From: Cyclospora cayetanensis
Taxonomy: Eukaryota > Apicomplexa > Conoidasida > Eucoccidiorida > Eimeriidae
Direction: 5' to 3'
Length of the DNA: 64,000 nt
NCBI RefSeq assembly: GCF_002999335.1
Contig: NW_020312414.1
Span: forward strand, 62,001-126,000
Position 1 is the first letter of the stretch; every line of letters starts with the position of its first letter. The notes beneath the pieces are model-generated. The model saw only the letters and a program-made list of their open reading frames with translations. It was not told the origin of the DNA and searched no databases. Shown here in pieces: positions 22,924-34,441 of this stretch. The position numbers and the translations under genes were made by a program.

Positions 22924-25709
22924 TTACACTTGTTGTTGTTCTTCTCGTTTTTCTTCCTTTTCAAACTCGGCTTTGCACCAGTCGTCGATGAACCATTCAA
23001 CGAACGCCTGAGTACGGTCCGCACATGCGTCATCCACGACCAATAGCGAAATTGCATGCAGCAAGGGCTTCTGATGGCGGTGGAAAGGTTGAAAATTGAA
23101 TACAAAGCCTGTCTCATCATCGGTTTTTTCTCCTTTCCCTATTCCCGGGTAATGTGTCTGAGAACCCTTCAAGTCGTCGGATGCCGCAGCCAGGGGTTCT
23201 CGTTCATCAGGAGCCGCAGCTGCTGCAATCGCGTTGTCTCTTGGCACTGCCTCAAAACACTGCTCCTGGGAATCCCTAACGCACTGACGTATTTCGCCCA
23301 ACAGCGTGGCCTTGTCGTCTCGGAAACTGAAGAAAGAAAAAGCACAGAGAATAGTATAGCAGGGCCAGTAATATAGCACATATAATAACGACAACTCTGC
23401 CAAGTGGAGATACTCGAGAGCCGTACTCTCATGCCACCAGCAACATACGACGGCACTATTCGCGCACGTAAAGATCGAATGCCCACCCTCAGGCCGTATG
23501 CTGTGCTATTCGAAAACTTACGATACACCCCAAAACTTGTATTAGCAAAATGCTTGGTCTACATATAAAAAGCGGTTCACGTCACTTGTTTGTTTTTCAG
23601 GAAGCTGGCTTTATAAGATCAAACAAAACAGGGACGTGGTCTACCCATGCAACTAGAAAAGCAGCGTAGGTATATTAGACTACCAAAGCAAAAAACGAAC
23701 ATTATAATTTATTTCCTGATATTTTCAGCCTCGACGTTGGGTTCACGTACAGCTGCGCGGCGCGTTCATTTCGCCAGTTCATTTTGTCAGCAGTGCCCCT
23801 GAGAAAGTCTTTGGAGAAAAATATGCTTTTCAAGTACAGCAGCACCATTGGAATATAATGTCGCTCGCTGTTCCATTCCTTAAAGTACGCCTGCGAAAAG
23901 GAAACAAAAGAAAGCCGGGCGGCAACAAGTACAGCTCTCGTTCAAATCTCATTTCCTTCACAAGTAATGCGGTATCCAGATTAGTGATGGCCCAATCTCC
24001 AACAGAATGTCGTATCAAGAGAGGCAAAGCAGGAATGCAGGAGCCCAAGCTTCAAGCTTCCGAAGGTTCTGCTGAAAGTAACCACTAGACCAAAGTGAAT
24101 CTTTGAAAGTACTATGACAGAGGACAACTGACTGTTCACCTTTCAAGACAGCACAAGAAAAATCCCGAAACTACTAAAGTAGGAACGGATGCCAATACGA
24201 GGAGCACCTGACACGAGCTGAGAGGAATTAGGTGGTGCATGGGATAAGGAGCGATTTTTGACGCACACAGCAGTAGCCCTCGCGGCGAATGAGTGAGATC
24301 CTACACGTTCTATTGCTTCAGTGCATCTTTCTGACCCCAGATTTCTAGTCAAGTGCGTGCTTCAACGCTCTTTGGTACCACAGATTTCTGCTAACCCTAT
24401 TTTAATGATATCCTGCTTAACCGCCTTTAACAAGATGATCGGGCCAGCCTCGACAACAAAGATTGTAGCGCTTCTCCCATGTTAGTGGGTGGAAATGCAT
24501 ACATACCACGCGTCCACACCGTCAACAGTTCGATCTAGGTGCATACCTGAATGCAGACTTCTCCAGTTTTAGGGTCAACAAGCGGATGGAAGACTTTGGA
24601 GAGAAATGTGACGCGCGGCGCCACGCTCGGATAATCCTTAGGAATGGCAATTCTGAATTTAAAGATTCCTCCCCTGTACACTCCGTGGCTAGGGAACACC
24701 ACCCCGTCCCACGCTGAGCGAAAGTCACAAGGAGAAGAGAGCACACAGGACAGGGTGTCCTCTGGTTTTTGACACAATGCATTCATATGGCGCTACTTGC
24801 CGTGTTTGTTGGGAAGAACCACCAGCAGTGGTAAGGGTATGCATGACTGATGAAATGGAAAAGGGGGTGAGAAAGGCCATGGAAATCTTCCCATGCACCC
24901 TTTCGTTAGGTCAGGCAGGAAAACGTAGACAGTGTACTGCATGCTTCCAAGGATATATGAATATATATATACTGCAGCTACTCTACTGTATCCAGATTTG
25001 GCTCTGCCAAATGGCGTGCCGTTGCCCATACTTCGGATGTCGTTCCACGTTGGCATGCAATAAACGCCCTCTGGAACAAACCCGGGCATCTTCGCGCTAC
25101 AAACAAAAAGCCTCAGGCACACTTACTAAGTAGATGAAAAGTAAAGTAGCCATGATGAATTTCTGCTACAGTTATCCGGCACGGACGCGTAAACAGCAAA
25201 GCATTGAAAGAACCTCCGGTGTAGGCTTGTCTATCACGAATTCAGCATGACAAAAGAAGGCCTTTCAAGTTTCCCTCATGTTCATCGAAGCAGATTGTTG
25301 GAGAGAAGGCGAGAAAGGAAGAAGGGTTTGGAGAGGCATATACACATGTGCGTCTGCCTCGTAGCAGGATACACTTCGGAATATGTGAGTGCGGCAAGGA
25401 GAAACCACAATTAACACAGACTCACTATTCTATGAGCACAGAATATATGTCTAAGCTGTCCTCCACACCCTTCGGATCCACCGGAACTTCATTGCCCTTT
25501 GCATCAACGCCAGCCAGCAGCTCCCGGTTGACGGGCAGCACAGTACGCCCCTCTCTGCGTTTGTCTGCGGGAGAAGTAGAGCCAAAGAGCGCCAGTTCCT
25601 CGTCAACTAGCAGCCTGCTCCTCCCCGATTGACCGCGGCGCAACACTGCGGGTACCAGTGCAACATCCCGTTCGCGATCAGAAGGGGGACGGGGAGACCC
25701 CTCCATCAT
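22924..25709 (-). CDS. Ubiquitin-conjugating-enzyme-like protein of AKTIP/FTS type
   Basis: Five exons on the minus strand, 25709..25426, 25096..25032, 24713..24547, 23890..23736 and 23326..22924; all phases agree (357 aa). Residues about 85-260 form a UBC fold: EYAKMPGFVPEGVYCMP, WDGVVFPSHGVYRGGIFKFR, IPKDYPSVAPRVTF, VFHPLVDPKTGEVCIQ, then an EWNSERHYIPMVLLYLKSIF helix and NERAAQLY. The GGIFKF, FHPLVDP and ERAAQLY strings are the pattern of AKTIP/FTS, an E2 variant that in animals works with HOOK proteins in vesicle traffic. The E2 HPN motif is HPL here, as in AKTIP, but a Cys (C170) stands where active E2s carry the catalytic Cys. The N-terminal 80 and C-terminal 100 residues are charged and unstructured. 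Donors are GTGAGT, GTATGG, GTATGC and a weak GTCGAG. Trafficking function is inferred from family only. Confidence 0.82.
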
Positions 25710-27539
25710 CTAGGCCCCACTGATCTGGGAGCGGAATCAGTCACGACGATGAGTTGATGCGCCAATACAAGGCAGAACACGCACTGAGGAGGGGGAGAAA
25801 GTGGCGGAAATGTGCAGCCTGAGAAGCAGAAGAAGGCGGCCAAGGAGGGCACAGACCAGTGGTCACGGAAGACAAATGAGCTCCCTAGTTGTTGCGAAAG
25901 CAAAGAGGTCCGCGAGCTTCAGACACGAGGAAAATGAGAGATGTGCCCTCCCTGGTCGAGCAGGCATCCTTGAGGAGTAAGCGGGGACCCCGTAAAACTG
26001 CAAGCCTCAGCCCTGGTGTAACCGCTGCTGCAGCACAATGCCCCCTCTCGCTGCTCAGCATGGAGAGGATGGAAAAGCATGAAAGAGTGTGAAAAAAGAG
26101 GCTGCTGTCGGTAGGAAGCTCACAAGGAGTAACGACGGGCGCTCGGTGGGCTTGAGTCTCGCCGCGGACCCCTGCTGCTGTACGAGCAACAGTAACAGCA
26201 GCAGCACGCGAGAGTCACAGATCGGCACAGGGGAAGGCAGAAGGAGTCTGACTCTTTAGAAGCACCTCCAGCGGACCGCCAGAGAAAAACAGGGCGGCAA
26301 TGCATATGGGGTCCTCGCAGCTGCAGTAGCGCAGCAGCAGCTACACCATAGCGAATGCTGCATAAAGGGACCCCAGACCATAGACCTCTAATAATGGCTC
26401 AGTGACTAGATCATGTAGAAGCCTATTTCCCCTTATTTGGCCCCCCTTCTCCTTAGTTTCCCCTTCCTTGAACATTTCAGCAAGAGCCAGGCGCAGTTCT
26501 TGTACTGCGGCGGCGGCAGCGGCACGCTTGGTGTTCTTAAAGGGCCCCTGGACTGCTTTGGGGCCCCCATAACTGTTCGTATGCTAAACACTAGAGTTTT
26601 TCGTTAATCACTAGGGTGTTGTCTGATATACTAGAGGACGCGTGAAAGGGAAAATTGCAAAGCCGAGCAACTAGACCCAGGTACTTCAGCAGCTCTCCTA
26701 CTGACCCTAGGCTTTCCGAAGACTTAACAGAGACCACCAGCAACAAAAACAAAACCTGAGCCAGGATCCCATAGGTTTAAGACTTGACCCACAGCCAGTA
26801 GCCCTAATGGGTGAGGGCTTATAGGCTCCAGGTATCTTTTAGTCCTAAAGCCTCCCTCCACCTAAAGCCTCCCTCCATCCAGTTGATTGCACGCCCATCG
26901 GAGGCCGCCGTGGGGAGACACGAACTTCAGACTCGATACAAGCCTGAGAGAACGTTATTGAGTGTTCGTCAAAAGAGCTCTTACCGTCCCTTGCCCGTGC
27001 CCCGTAGATTTCCTGACTAGGGAAGAGAGACAACCAAGGTGTGCGTAGCTGCAGTCTCTAAGCACTCGAGTATTCACAGCTGATTGAAAGTAGGGTATAG
27101 CGCACACGCAAGCAACACTGTGTCTCCTTGAATCGAGGTGACGCACCTATGGACGCAAAGTGATGTAGGAACAAACAAATTCTGAAGCCAAATCTTTGCT
27201 TATTTTTATCAAGCATAAGCAGTGTAGTGGAAAGTGTATGTTACAATGCAACTCATAAAACGTGAACTAGAGCGGACAACGCAACGGTGGGCGTCAGCAT
27301 TCGTCGCCAAAGTGGGGATCAGAGCACAAGACTCTGGGTCAAAGACAGCGAGATAGGTTACTCAAGCAAAGTAGGTGCTGCCAAAAGCCTGCCAAAACCA
27401 CCAAATGAAGCGACTCATTTTATTCGCCAAATAGAGATCGCAGCGCTTCATCTAAAGTCTCTGCAAAACACAGTTCAACTAGGACGTAACAAAATGTTGC
27501 TGGCTGTTTCCTTACAAGGGCTCTCTCTTCTGACTGGGG

Positions 27540-28830
27540 TCCCCTGGACCCTTGAAGACTTTCTACTACACTTGAATATTTAACTAAGAACTAGTTAAAG
27601 ATAAATTACATAGTTTCCCTGTCCGTATATTTCGTTCATTGCAGAGTATCTATAGCTCGATATAGAAGGATGCATTGTTGTGTGCGTGCGCGCTGAATGC
27701 TCTGTGCAGCTAGCCCTGTGTGCTTGAAGTGCTTAGAGGGTGCAGCTACGCGCACCCTTGATGCCCGTCTGCCCTCATTTCGAGAGCTTTCAGGGTTGTG
27801 AGCAAACAAATGAATGATATCTTTTGGGATCATTAAGCAACATTCCATTAAGCGTGTATCGACTCTGGATTTAAGTCCCTGCGGAGACCTTAGATTGGGC
27901 GTTGCGCTTGGTAGAATCGCGTGATTTGGTGCAGCTGTTCTCCGGTCCTCTGCAAGCTCTAAGTACGAGGATGTTTCAGGTTTTCATACAGCACTTGTTT
28001 TCTTTCAATAAAGTTATTTGGCACTCGAAAATTTCGGCGTATTTTGTCAAAAGGCTGAGGAAAAAGCTTCCCTGCGGTGGAACGCTTTAGTTTAACGCTT
28101 GTTTGGCCTGCAGAGACCACCTTGCAAGCTGATGTAAGCGCAGTAGCTCTACATATGGTGGATAGGCATGCGGTTTCAGCCGACAATGCCTTTACGGGCG
28201 CGTTGATGATGCTACGCCGACCAAAACGTGTGACAGCCATAATCATGCAAAAATACTCGAAGACTACCATCCTGTTGGAGACACAATTCGTTTTCTACCT
28301 CCATTAATTGAAAATCCAAGTGCCCTGTAGCAGAAATTTCATTAAGTGAGCAGTACTTCAATGGTAGCCCACTTCATGCACAGTTAATCATCCGCCAACG
28401 GATGAGCACAACTCAAGTTTTCACAGAAGCCCTGATAGGTTGGCTTCCGCAAATAAGCTCTATAGGAAGGTTTGTGAAATTTTTAAAGACGGCAGTATCA
28501 AAGGATTCTACATATACATCCGTGCCTTGAGAAATACGACCCCTTAGGCACTGTAGATGGACAGCTGTTTTACCACTGGCTTTTTGGGCCCACCTGAAGT
28601 GCCACTAAGGTGGTTGCAGGATTGGCAGTAAGTCGGCAATTAAGCAGACGGCCGATGGGGCATTTACGAAGTACGGGGTACGGGAGGTTTCCAAAACAAA
28701 TACAGGCCACTCCTGCATATTTGACAAGCAAGGAAAAGTCAGTCGGTACTTCGAACAGTTGGATGTTCGGGTGTGTTTTGGCATACTTTGAAATCGCCTA
28801 CTCACTGACCATAACATGACCGCTGAGCAC
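27540..28830 (+). repeat. Dispersed repeat family, copy B (longest, with pseudogene-like interior)
   Basis: Core at 27698-27757 (ctgtgcagctagccctgtg, gcttgaagtgcttagag, ggtgcagctacgcgcaccc). Upstream, ttgcagagtatctatagctc aligns with the 54.4-kb copy. The interior at 28115-28226 (LQADVSAVALHMVDRH) and 28412-28620 aligns with copy A. From 28640 a further frame continues for about 50 codons (TADGAFTKYGVREVSK, then DKQGKVSRYFEQLD) before an in-frame stop. Stops and frameshifts mark it as decayed. I saw no diagnostic retroelement or transposase motif. Confidence 0.7.
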
Positions 28831-29984
28831 CACCCTGGCCCAGATGGACGGACCTAGCGTGCAAATCCCACTCTTCTGCAATACCAACGAATCTGTACCT
28901 AGACAAATCGTTGGCTTTAAATTTTCTTCCTTGCGCTACGGGAGATATAATACACCTGTACACTCGTCGGCCCGCTGCTTTTCCTCATCACTGGTCTACC
29001 CTCGGGTAACCCTCTACGATACGGGCCTGGACTCAGTTATCCGTGGGCAGCAGCCACCCTTGACAGCAAATTGCTTGGGGGGACAGCAGGCCAATGCATG
29101 CGAATGTATGCTAAAGGCTCCAGATGGGCAAACACGGATGAAGATCAGTGTCAGTCGGGTGTGGAGGGGGGGGAATTCCGGGCATGAGGATTTGGTCCTA
29201 ATGGCTCGGTAGGCTTAACGAGGTGCGCCCGACACTTACTAGACGAAGTTTGCAACCAGACGGCGAGTTCTACTCGCGATTTTCTCACAAAAAATGGTTT
29301 GGTCTTTCCTTTCGATTTTTTTGAGTTTGGGTGCGATGGTACTACCAATATTGTCGTCAAGTGTTTCCAAAACTCGCCAAGTTGTTCGAGGACTTTGCCG
29401 CGTTGGTAAGTGAATCTAGTGGAGGCGGAAGCTTTCCAGGGAGCCCTTAAAGTGGTGGATTTGAGGCTCTCAGTGATAAGGAGATACAGCACTGCATATT
29501 CTAGTGAAATAGGGTTGGAAAGCGCTTAACTCTGGTAGGAGGAAGAAGAGTTGTGAGCTTCGGTGCCTGCGGAATAACATGCGGCCCTGGTTAAGAACAC
29601 TAATCGCCTTAGACAGAATTGCTCGTTTTCGTTGGTAATTTTCCTTTCCTAGAGCATGCTCTGCCTAAAATAAACAGCTCAGTCTATGAGTATTGCCTGA
29701 AAATTTGCTGTTTTGAAGTGTTTAATACACTCAGATTTATGCGCGAGTCCTCTGAGGTATTTGGGCTCTACAGTTCTTCTGCAAATGCCTCATTTGGGGG
29801 TTTTGAAATCGACTGCATTGCATGTCCCGGCTATGTATGGAGAGATTGTTTTATGGGGCGTGGCACTTGTACTGCACTACTTATCGACAGGAAAATATTA
29901 TTTAAAAGTTGACCACTTGGTCTGCTTGTTCGGATATCCATTTACTACAGAGAAGTGTTTGGGGCGATGTGAGGCGAAGCAGTT

Positions 29985-30190
29985 TTGTGTACGTATGGGG
30001 AAGGCACTTTGCGCAACTAGCTTCGGGTGCTCGTGTGCCTAAAGGGTGCAGCTACGTGACCCCTAGCTGTCCCTCTTCCCTTATGTTGGAAACTCTGAGG
30101 GATAATGACAGGACAAGGCAAATGCACTTTTGGTAAAGCATCCAATAACTTTACTGTTGAGGAGAGTCAGGTGTTGCAAACCTATGGAGA
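29985..30190 (+). repeat. Dispersed repeat family, copy C
   Basis: Core at 30006-30063 (ttgcgcaactagcttcggg, tgctcgtgtgcctaaag, ggtgcagctacgtgacccc), followed by a short homologous tail. It starts about 2.3 kb after copy B in the same orientation. Confidence 0.6.
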
Positions 30191-31346
30191 CAGATGAAAC
30201 GATGCGAGGGAAGTGTTGTACGGACCAGACGTCGCTCTGGATCCATAGCCAGTGGAAAAGTGAGGAACATCTGTATCCAACCATGCGGTTCTACCAGCTG
30301 CACCGATTTCTCTAAGATCTCCGTACCCTGATAACACCTGTCTTCTGACTTTATGGAAAGTTGTCGACTATTTTTAATGAGCTCCCTCCTTCCCCTTTCC
30401 CACCCCTCGAAGTTCCCAGCATAAAGAGCAGAGGGGAAGCAAGGGTACGCGTATTTGCATCAAGTAAGCATTCCGAGCATTTATGGCTAGCTGCACATTG
30501 ACTTCGCGCGCGCAAAGACACACAGCCCATTGCTTCATGCGGGAAGCTGGCTGTCCCCTGCAATAAATACGGTGTATTACAAACCGAGAAGTCTCTCGTA
30601 AAGCGTACTCTGTATGACAGATACTTAGTGTGTTTGAAAGTGTTTAAGTGCAACTTATCCCGCGATAGTTTGTTATCTGCCAGTCTTCTCCGTGCCAGTT
30701 AGCGCTTTCGCTTTGCGCGCCTCTTCCTGCGTACACTGCCGCTGCTTTTGAGGGTCTGCCGAAGGCACACTTAGGCCGCAGCTCTCGACAATCATCAGGT
30801 GGCTCCTACAGACTGTCCTCTGCAGTAGGGTACCCGCCACTTTTGTTTGATGTCCCACCTGAGGTATATAGCACTGTAGTAGTGTAAAGTTGCAGGCACA
30901 CCCCGGTGGAGTCAGCACTATAGTCTAAGGGCATGCAGATAGAGGAAGGGAAAGAAATAGGAAGAGTCCAGGCAGACTGGGCACCTCTTGTGGGCTGAAT
31001 AAGGAGAAGGGCTGTTTAACAGTGTACACGAGAGGGCACAGAGTCAGTAGACGCATGTGAGAAACGAGGTCAGCACAGCCCTTAATCTCTACATTACGGG
31101 TCTGTATAGACGCTTTACAATCTATAAAATTGGTTGAAGAGGCACAAGAGGGAAAAGAGGGAGAGAAAGGGGCCCTGCACACCCAAGCCGCTGTGCCCTG
31201 CGTGACAGCGCAGCCAACACGCTGGGGTAGGCTTTTGCGCTGTGTTATTCCTTTCCGTCATACTTCTTTTCTTTTTCCATTGCTTCATGGATATACACTG
31301 CAGGGGCTCCCATATTCTGTTCTTCGCGCGGTTTTTGTCCCGCGGC

Positions 31347-31360
31347 TAGGGTTAGGGTTG
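31347..31360 (+). repeat. Short telomere-like motif
   Basis: tagggttagggttg, two units of a T(1-2)AGGG-type repeat. A similar ggggttagggtt lies at 36062-36073 in an intron of the helicase gene. Both are too short to be a true interstitial telomere array. Confidence 0.5.
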
Positions 31361-31630
31361 GCGCAGGTAAGCCTACAACCAGCGTTTCTTGTAGCGCCTT
31401 CCTGGCTGCGTTCCGTGGCTGCCTGTTTTGCTTGGTCTAGTGTTTTGTCAGCCTCAGCTGCAAGAGCGGCGACAGTGGCTACCGCAACCGCTGCTGCGGA
31501 TGCTTTAGCTGTCTTGTCTTGTGTGTGTGAAAACTCCCTTCGCTGTGACCCTCCTCAGTGCACTCTATCTGCACCAGCCAGCATCAACAGCGGCTGTTTC
31601 AGCAACGGCACCGGCAGCAGCATTAGAAAG

Positions 31631-33011
31631 ATGGAGCTGATCCAGGCTTCTGTTTACCCCGTACCTGCTGATGGCCTTGAGAAATTCAAAGACCTAGCCC
31701 TTCCTTTCGATGTACAGGTGTTGAAGCACGACGAAGACGCGTGAGCCGCACGTGACTGCTGCTGCTGCGCCTGCTGGTGCCCCCGTTTCACATCCATCTG
31801 CACATAGGGTCAGACGCACGTGATACAATTCTCATGCTTCGCTGGACGACCTTTTTAGCAGGGCAGTTGGTCAAATTTGCACTCATACCCGCGAGTTTCG
31901 GGTATTCATGGCAATGGTATGAAGCGTTTAAGGCTCAGGCGTTGGGATGCGTCTGTTCTTGCAGGCAACTAGTGATCGTCACTGTGCCTGATGGGCAAGC
32001 TTTCAATGCTCTCGAAAGCCTTCCTGGCTATACAGTTACCCGCATCAGCACTGCCTTTCTAGAGGAGAAGCTCTCTGCTGATGCTGCTGCTCCATCAGCT
32101 GGCACTACTGCTGCGGATGCGATCTCGTCGAATGCGCCAGCACCGGATGGCAGCATCGTGAGTAGAGGAGGTCGTGGGCTGTGTGCCTCTTTCTGCTATG
32201 GCTGCTACCCTTCTGGGGTGACATCGGAGTGGTAGACATTAGCCTCAGCCTATGCAAGGTGCAGCAGGGGGCTGTGTGCAGGCGGGTGGAAGGGAATTTT
32301 AGAGGCCAAGACACAGGAGGCAGCGGGCCAGAGATGCAGGGAGACGGGTAGACAGAGCGATGGATGAAGGTGTGAAAGGGGATTAAAATACGAGGCGGTC
32401 AATCGGAATACGAAGTATATTTGTGTGTCTTGCATGCAGAGAAAGCCACTGCCCTCAGGCGATGTCTTTTATCTCATCACCGATATTAAGTAACGACTTC
32501 GGCCCTACCCGACAACAAAAACCTTATACCGCACGCGAGGCCTCAAGTTCATGCGTGGCCATATGCTGCTGTGACTGTGTGTATGTGTGTGTACTGTTGC
32601 AGCATGGTGGTGCCCAGCGTCTGTTTGCTGCTACTGCTACACGTCCTAGCGTCACTCTGCTGCTGCATTTGGTCTCCTCCCCTCATTACCGCTGCCATAC
32701 CCCTTGGGGGTTTGCTGTTGCTCCATGTGCTTAACAAGAGCGATGCAGCAAAAAAGCAGCACACTTCTTAGACTGCTGAAGCAGGCACCACGCAGGTTGC
32801 TGCCGAGACTGCCACTGTAGCCACGACTGCTCGAGTCCTCCCTCTACACGCGTGCGTCATAGTGTCACTTCCGCACTTAGGGTGGATGCCTTCGCGACTG
32901 CATCCGCAGCAAAAACAACCCCCTGTTGCGTTCGCAACTGCTGCTGTTGTTGCTGTTCTTATGGCCGCTGGATGCGCAGTAGCAACAACGGCAGCTAAAA
33001 ACAAGCCTTAA
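31631..33011 (+). CDS. Small tail-anchored membrane protein, function unknown
   Basis: Exons 31631..31740, 31965..32157 and 32772..33011 join in consistent phases (180 aa from the ATG at 31631). Donors are GTGAGC and GTGAGT; acceptors are TTGCAG and TTCTTAG. The N-terminal domain (MELIQASVYPVPADGLEKF, then QLVIVTVPDGQAFNALES and GYTVTRISTAFLEEKL) is a small alpha/beta-like unit. An Ala/Thr-rich linker leads to one hydrophobic segment at the very C-terminus (VAFATAAVVAVLMAAGCAVA) ending in AAKNKP, the layout of a tail-anchored protein facing the cytosol. The frame is open for 167 more codons upstream (to 31130) without an ATG, so a longer protein with another 5' exon is possible. No family recognised. 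Convergent with RPP30, 131 bp apart. Confidence 0.6.
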
Positions 33012-33142
33012 AAGCTGCAGTGCAGCAACTACTAGAAAGTTACCATTCTGCTACTGAATTTGTGATTCGAACAGTTTAATGGGCAGCTAATGTCGCTGCT
33101 GTCGCAAACAGGAGCTTTCTTCGGACGGTGAGGCACATCTTA

Positions 33143-34441
33143 TTACTGCTGTTGCATTTGCAGCAGGTGCCTCACTGCCTGAAGTTGCTCAAGAACTGCG
33201 GGGGGCATGTTTGCTCTGGCAGCAGCAGCAACAAGACCTCCATCTGCTGCTGCTGTTGGCCACCCCTGCGTAACTGCGCCACCGTTCGCGTGCGAAGCAG
33301 CTCCTCTGCCCAGCACTGCCGCTGCGCTGCCGTACATTGCATGCGTCCTGCTGCTGCAGATGCCAAGCGCAGCAGCAACAGCAAGTGCAGCCGCAGGGCC
33401 CAGAAGCTGCTGGGGTTCTGAAGCTCCTGAAGAGAGCACCAGCTGGCGGGGAGGCACGAACCGCAGCAAGCGCTGCAGGTTTGCGAGAGCCTCATTTCTG
33501 TCGCCTACACCTGCTGCTCCTGGTCCTGGCAGGTGCTGCCGCTGCTGCTGCTTCTTCAAGAAGGCGGAGAGTGATACCTCGAAGGAGACGCCTCGGCGGA
33601 CGGCCTGCAATACGTGTTTTCGCCTAATCGTGAAGGGCAGCTTTGCTGCCACACTGGTTGCAGGATCGCCCTCGAAATCGACGGCGATAAGGTCGCACTC
33701 GCAACTGCTGCAGGCGAACTGCCAAGTGGCCTCGTCTGTCGGTTGCACTGCTAGCAGCTCGATGCACGCACTACTCCGTTCCGACTGCGTTGTTGGGCTT
33801 CCGTCCGCCGCTGAGTAGAATGGGGGGTTTCTGGGAAATAGTGTGCTGAAGCTTGCAGCTGCAGACGTTGAGCCCAGAACTACCGTCACGCGACGTAGCT
33901 GTAGCAGCTCACACAGTGTAGCATTGGGTGCCTTAGCTGCTGCTGATTTTGCTAAGCGACGCTGGGCAATGTCTCTCGCTGCGGAAGCGTATGGAAAGAT
34001 ATCTTCCCACTGCTTGTCGCTGAGAGGCCCGCAGCCAGACGCGGGGAGCTGCTGATGCTGGTGGTAATGAAGCAATGCGTGCGAGTGCAGCGCTGGCGTG
34101 CTCGCCGGCAGCCACTCTACAAGGTGCTGCTGCTGAGTCTGTCCTCCAGGAGCTTCTGCTGCAGTAGTTGCTTCCGTCTTCGCTGTTGCTGCTTTGGTGA
34201 GGGTAAGCGGCCGCGGCACCAAGGGCGAAGGGAGACGGAGGGGGTGCTGAAAGGGCAGTCCCTCCTTGACGGCCTTCGCCAGAGCCGCTGCCGCTGCTGT
34301 TGGTGCAGCCTGGCCTCGTTGGGGAGGGAGGTGTACGTACGTATTGCTGGCAACGACTGAGAAGCCAAGGGCGGCTGCGCGGGAGGCGAGGGCCTCAAAC
34401 TGGTGAGGGCCCTCCCATTCGAGTTTCAAGTCGTACGCCAT
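33143..34441 (-). CDS. RPP30: Ribonuclease P/MRP protein subunit RPP30 (Rpp1 family)
   Basis: Single exon, 432 aa, from MAYDLKLEW. RPP30 is a TIM-barrel-like protein that partners other subunits in RNase P and MRP. Family landmarks in order: the N-terminal YDLKLEWEGP and LGFSVVASNTYV (barrel strand 1), LLQLRRVTVVLGST (about 185-200), FACSSCECDLIAVDFEG (about 245-260), LPFTIRRKHVLQAVRRGVSF (about 272-292), and RQLVLSSGASEPQQLLGP (about 345-362) with the typical closing Ala-rich helix. The spacer at about 45-165 is an Ala/His/Gln-rich insertion absent from most homologues, so the protein is longer than the usual 270-300 aa. Its start lies 637 bp from the divergent DEAD-box helicase start, so a shared promoter is plausible. 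Confidence 0.87.
   Translation of the reverse strand: MAYDLKLEWEGPHQFEALASRAAALGFSVVASNTYVHLPPQRGQAAPTAAAAALAKAVKEGLPFQHPLRLPSPLVPRPLTLTKAATAKTEATTAAEAPGGQTQQQHLVEWLPASTPALHSHALLHYHQHQQLPASGCGPLSDKQWEDIFPYASAARDIAQRRLAKSAAAKAPNATLCELLQLRRVTVVLGSTSAAASFSTLFPRNPPFYSAADGSPTTQSERSSACIELLAVQPTDEATWQFACSSCECDLIAVDFEGDPATSVAAKLPFTIRRKHVLQAVRRGVSFEVSLSAFLKKQQQRQHLPGPGAAGVGDRNEALANLQRLLRFVPPRQLVLSSGASEPQQLLGPAAALAVAAALGICSSRTHAMYGSAAAVLGRGAASHANGGAVTQGWPTAAADGGLVAAAARANMPPAVLEQLQAVRHLLQMQQQ

Larger units (their letters stand above)
25710..31630. other. Gene-poor stretch with dispersed repeats
   Basis: Nearly 6 kb without a recognisable intact gene. It includes a short CAG-bearing patch at 26,160-26,340, two copies of the dispersed repeat (27540-28830 and 29985-30190), unrecognised frames such as 28844-29212 (+), and a short telomere-like motif at 31347-31360 near the following gene. 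Confidence 0.6.

Noticed and set aside
27698..27757. CRISPR or tRNA-derived array from the repeated core
   Set aside because: Copies are kilobases apart, diverged and lack regular spacers; no tRNA box or fold was evident.
31347..31360. True interstitial telomere array
   Set aside because: Only two imperfect units; too short, though recorded as a minor repeat.
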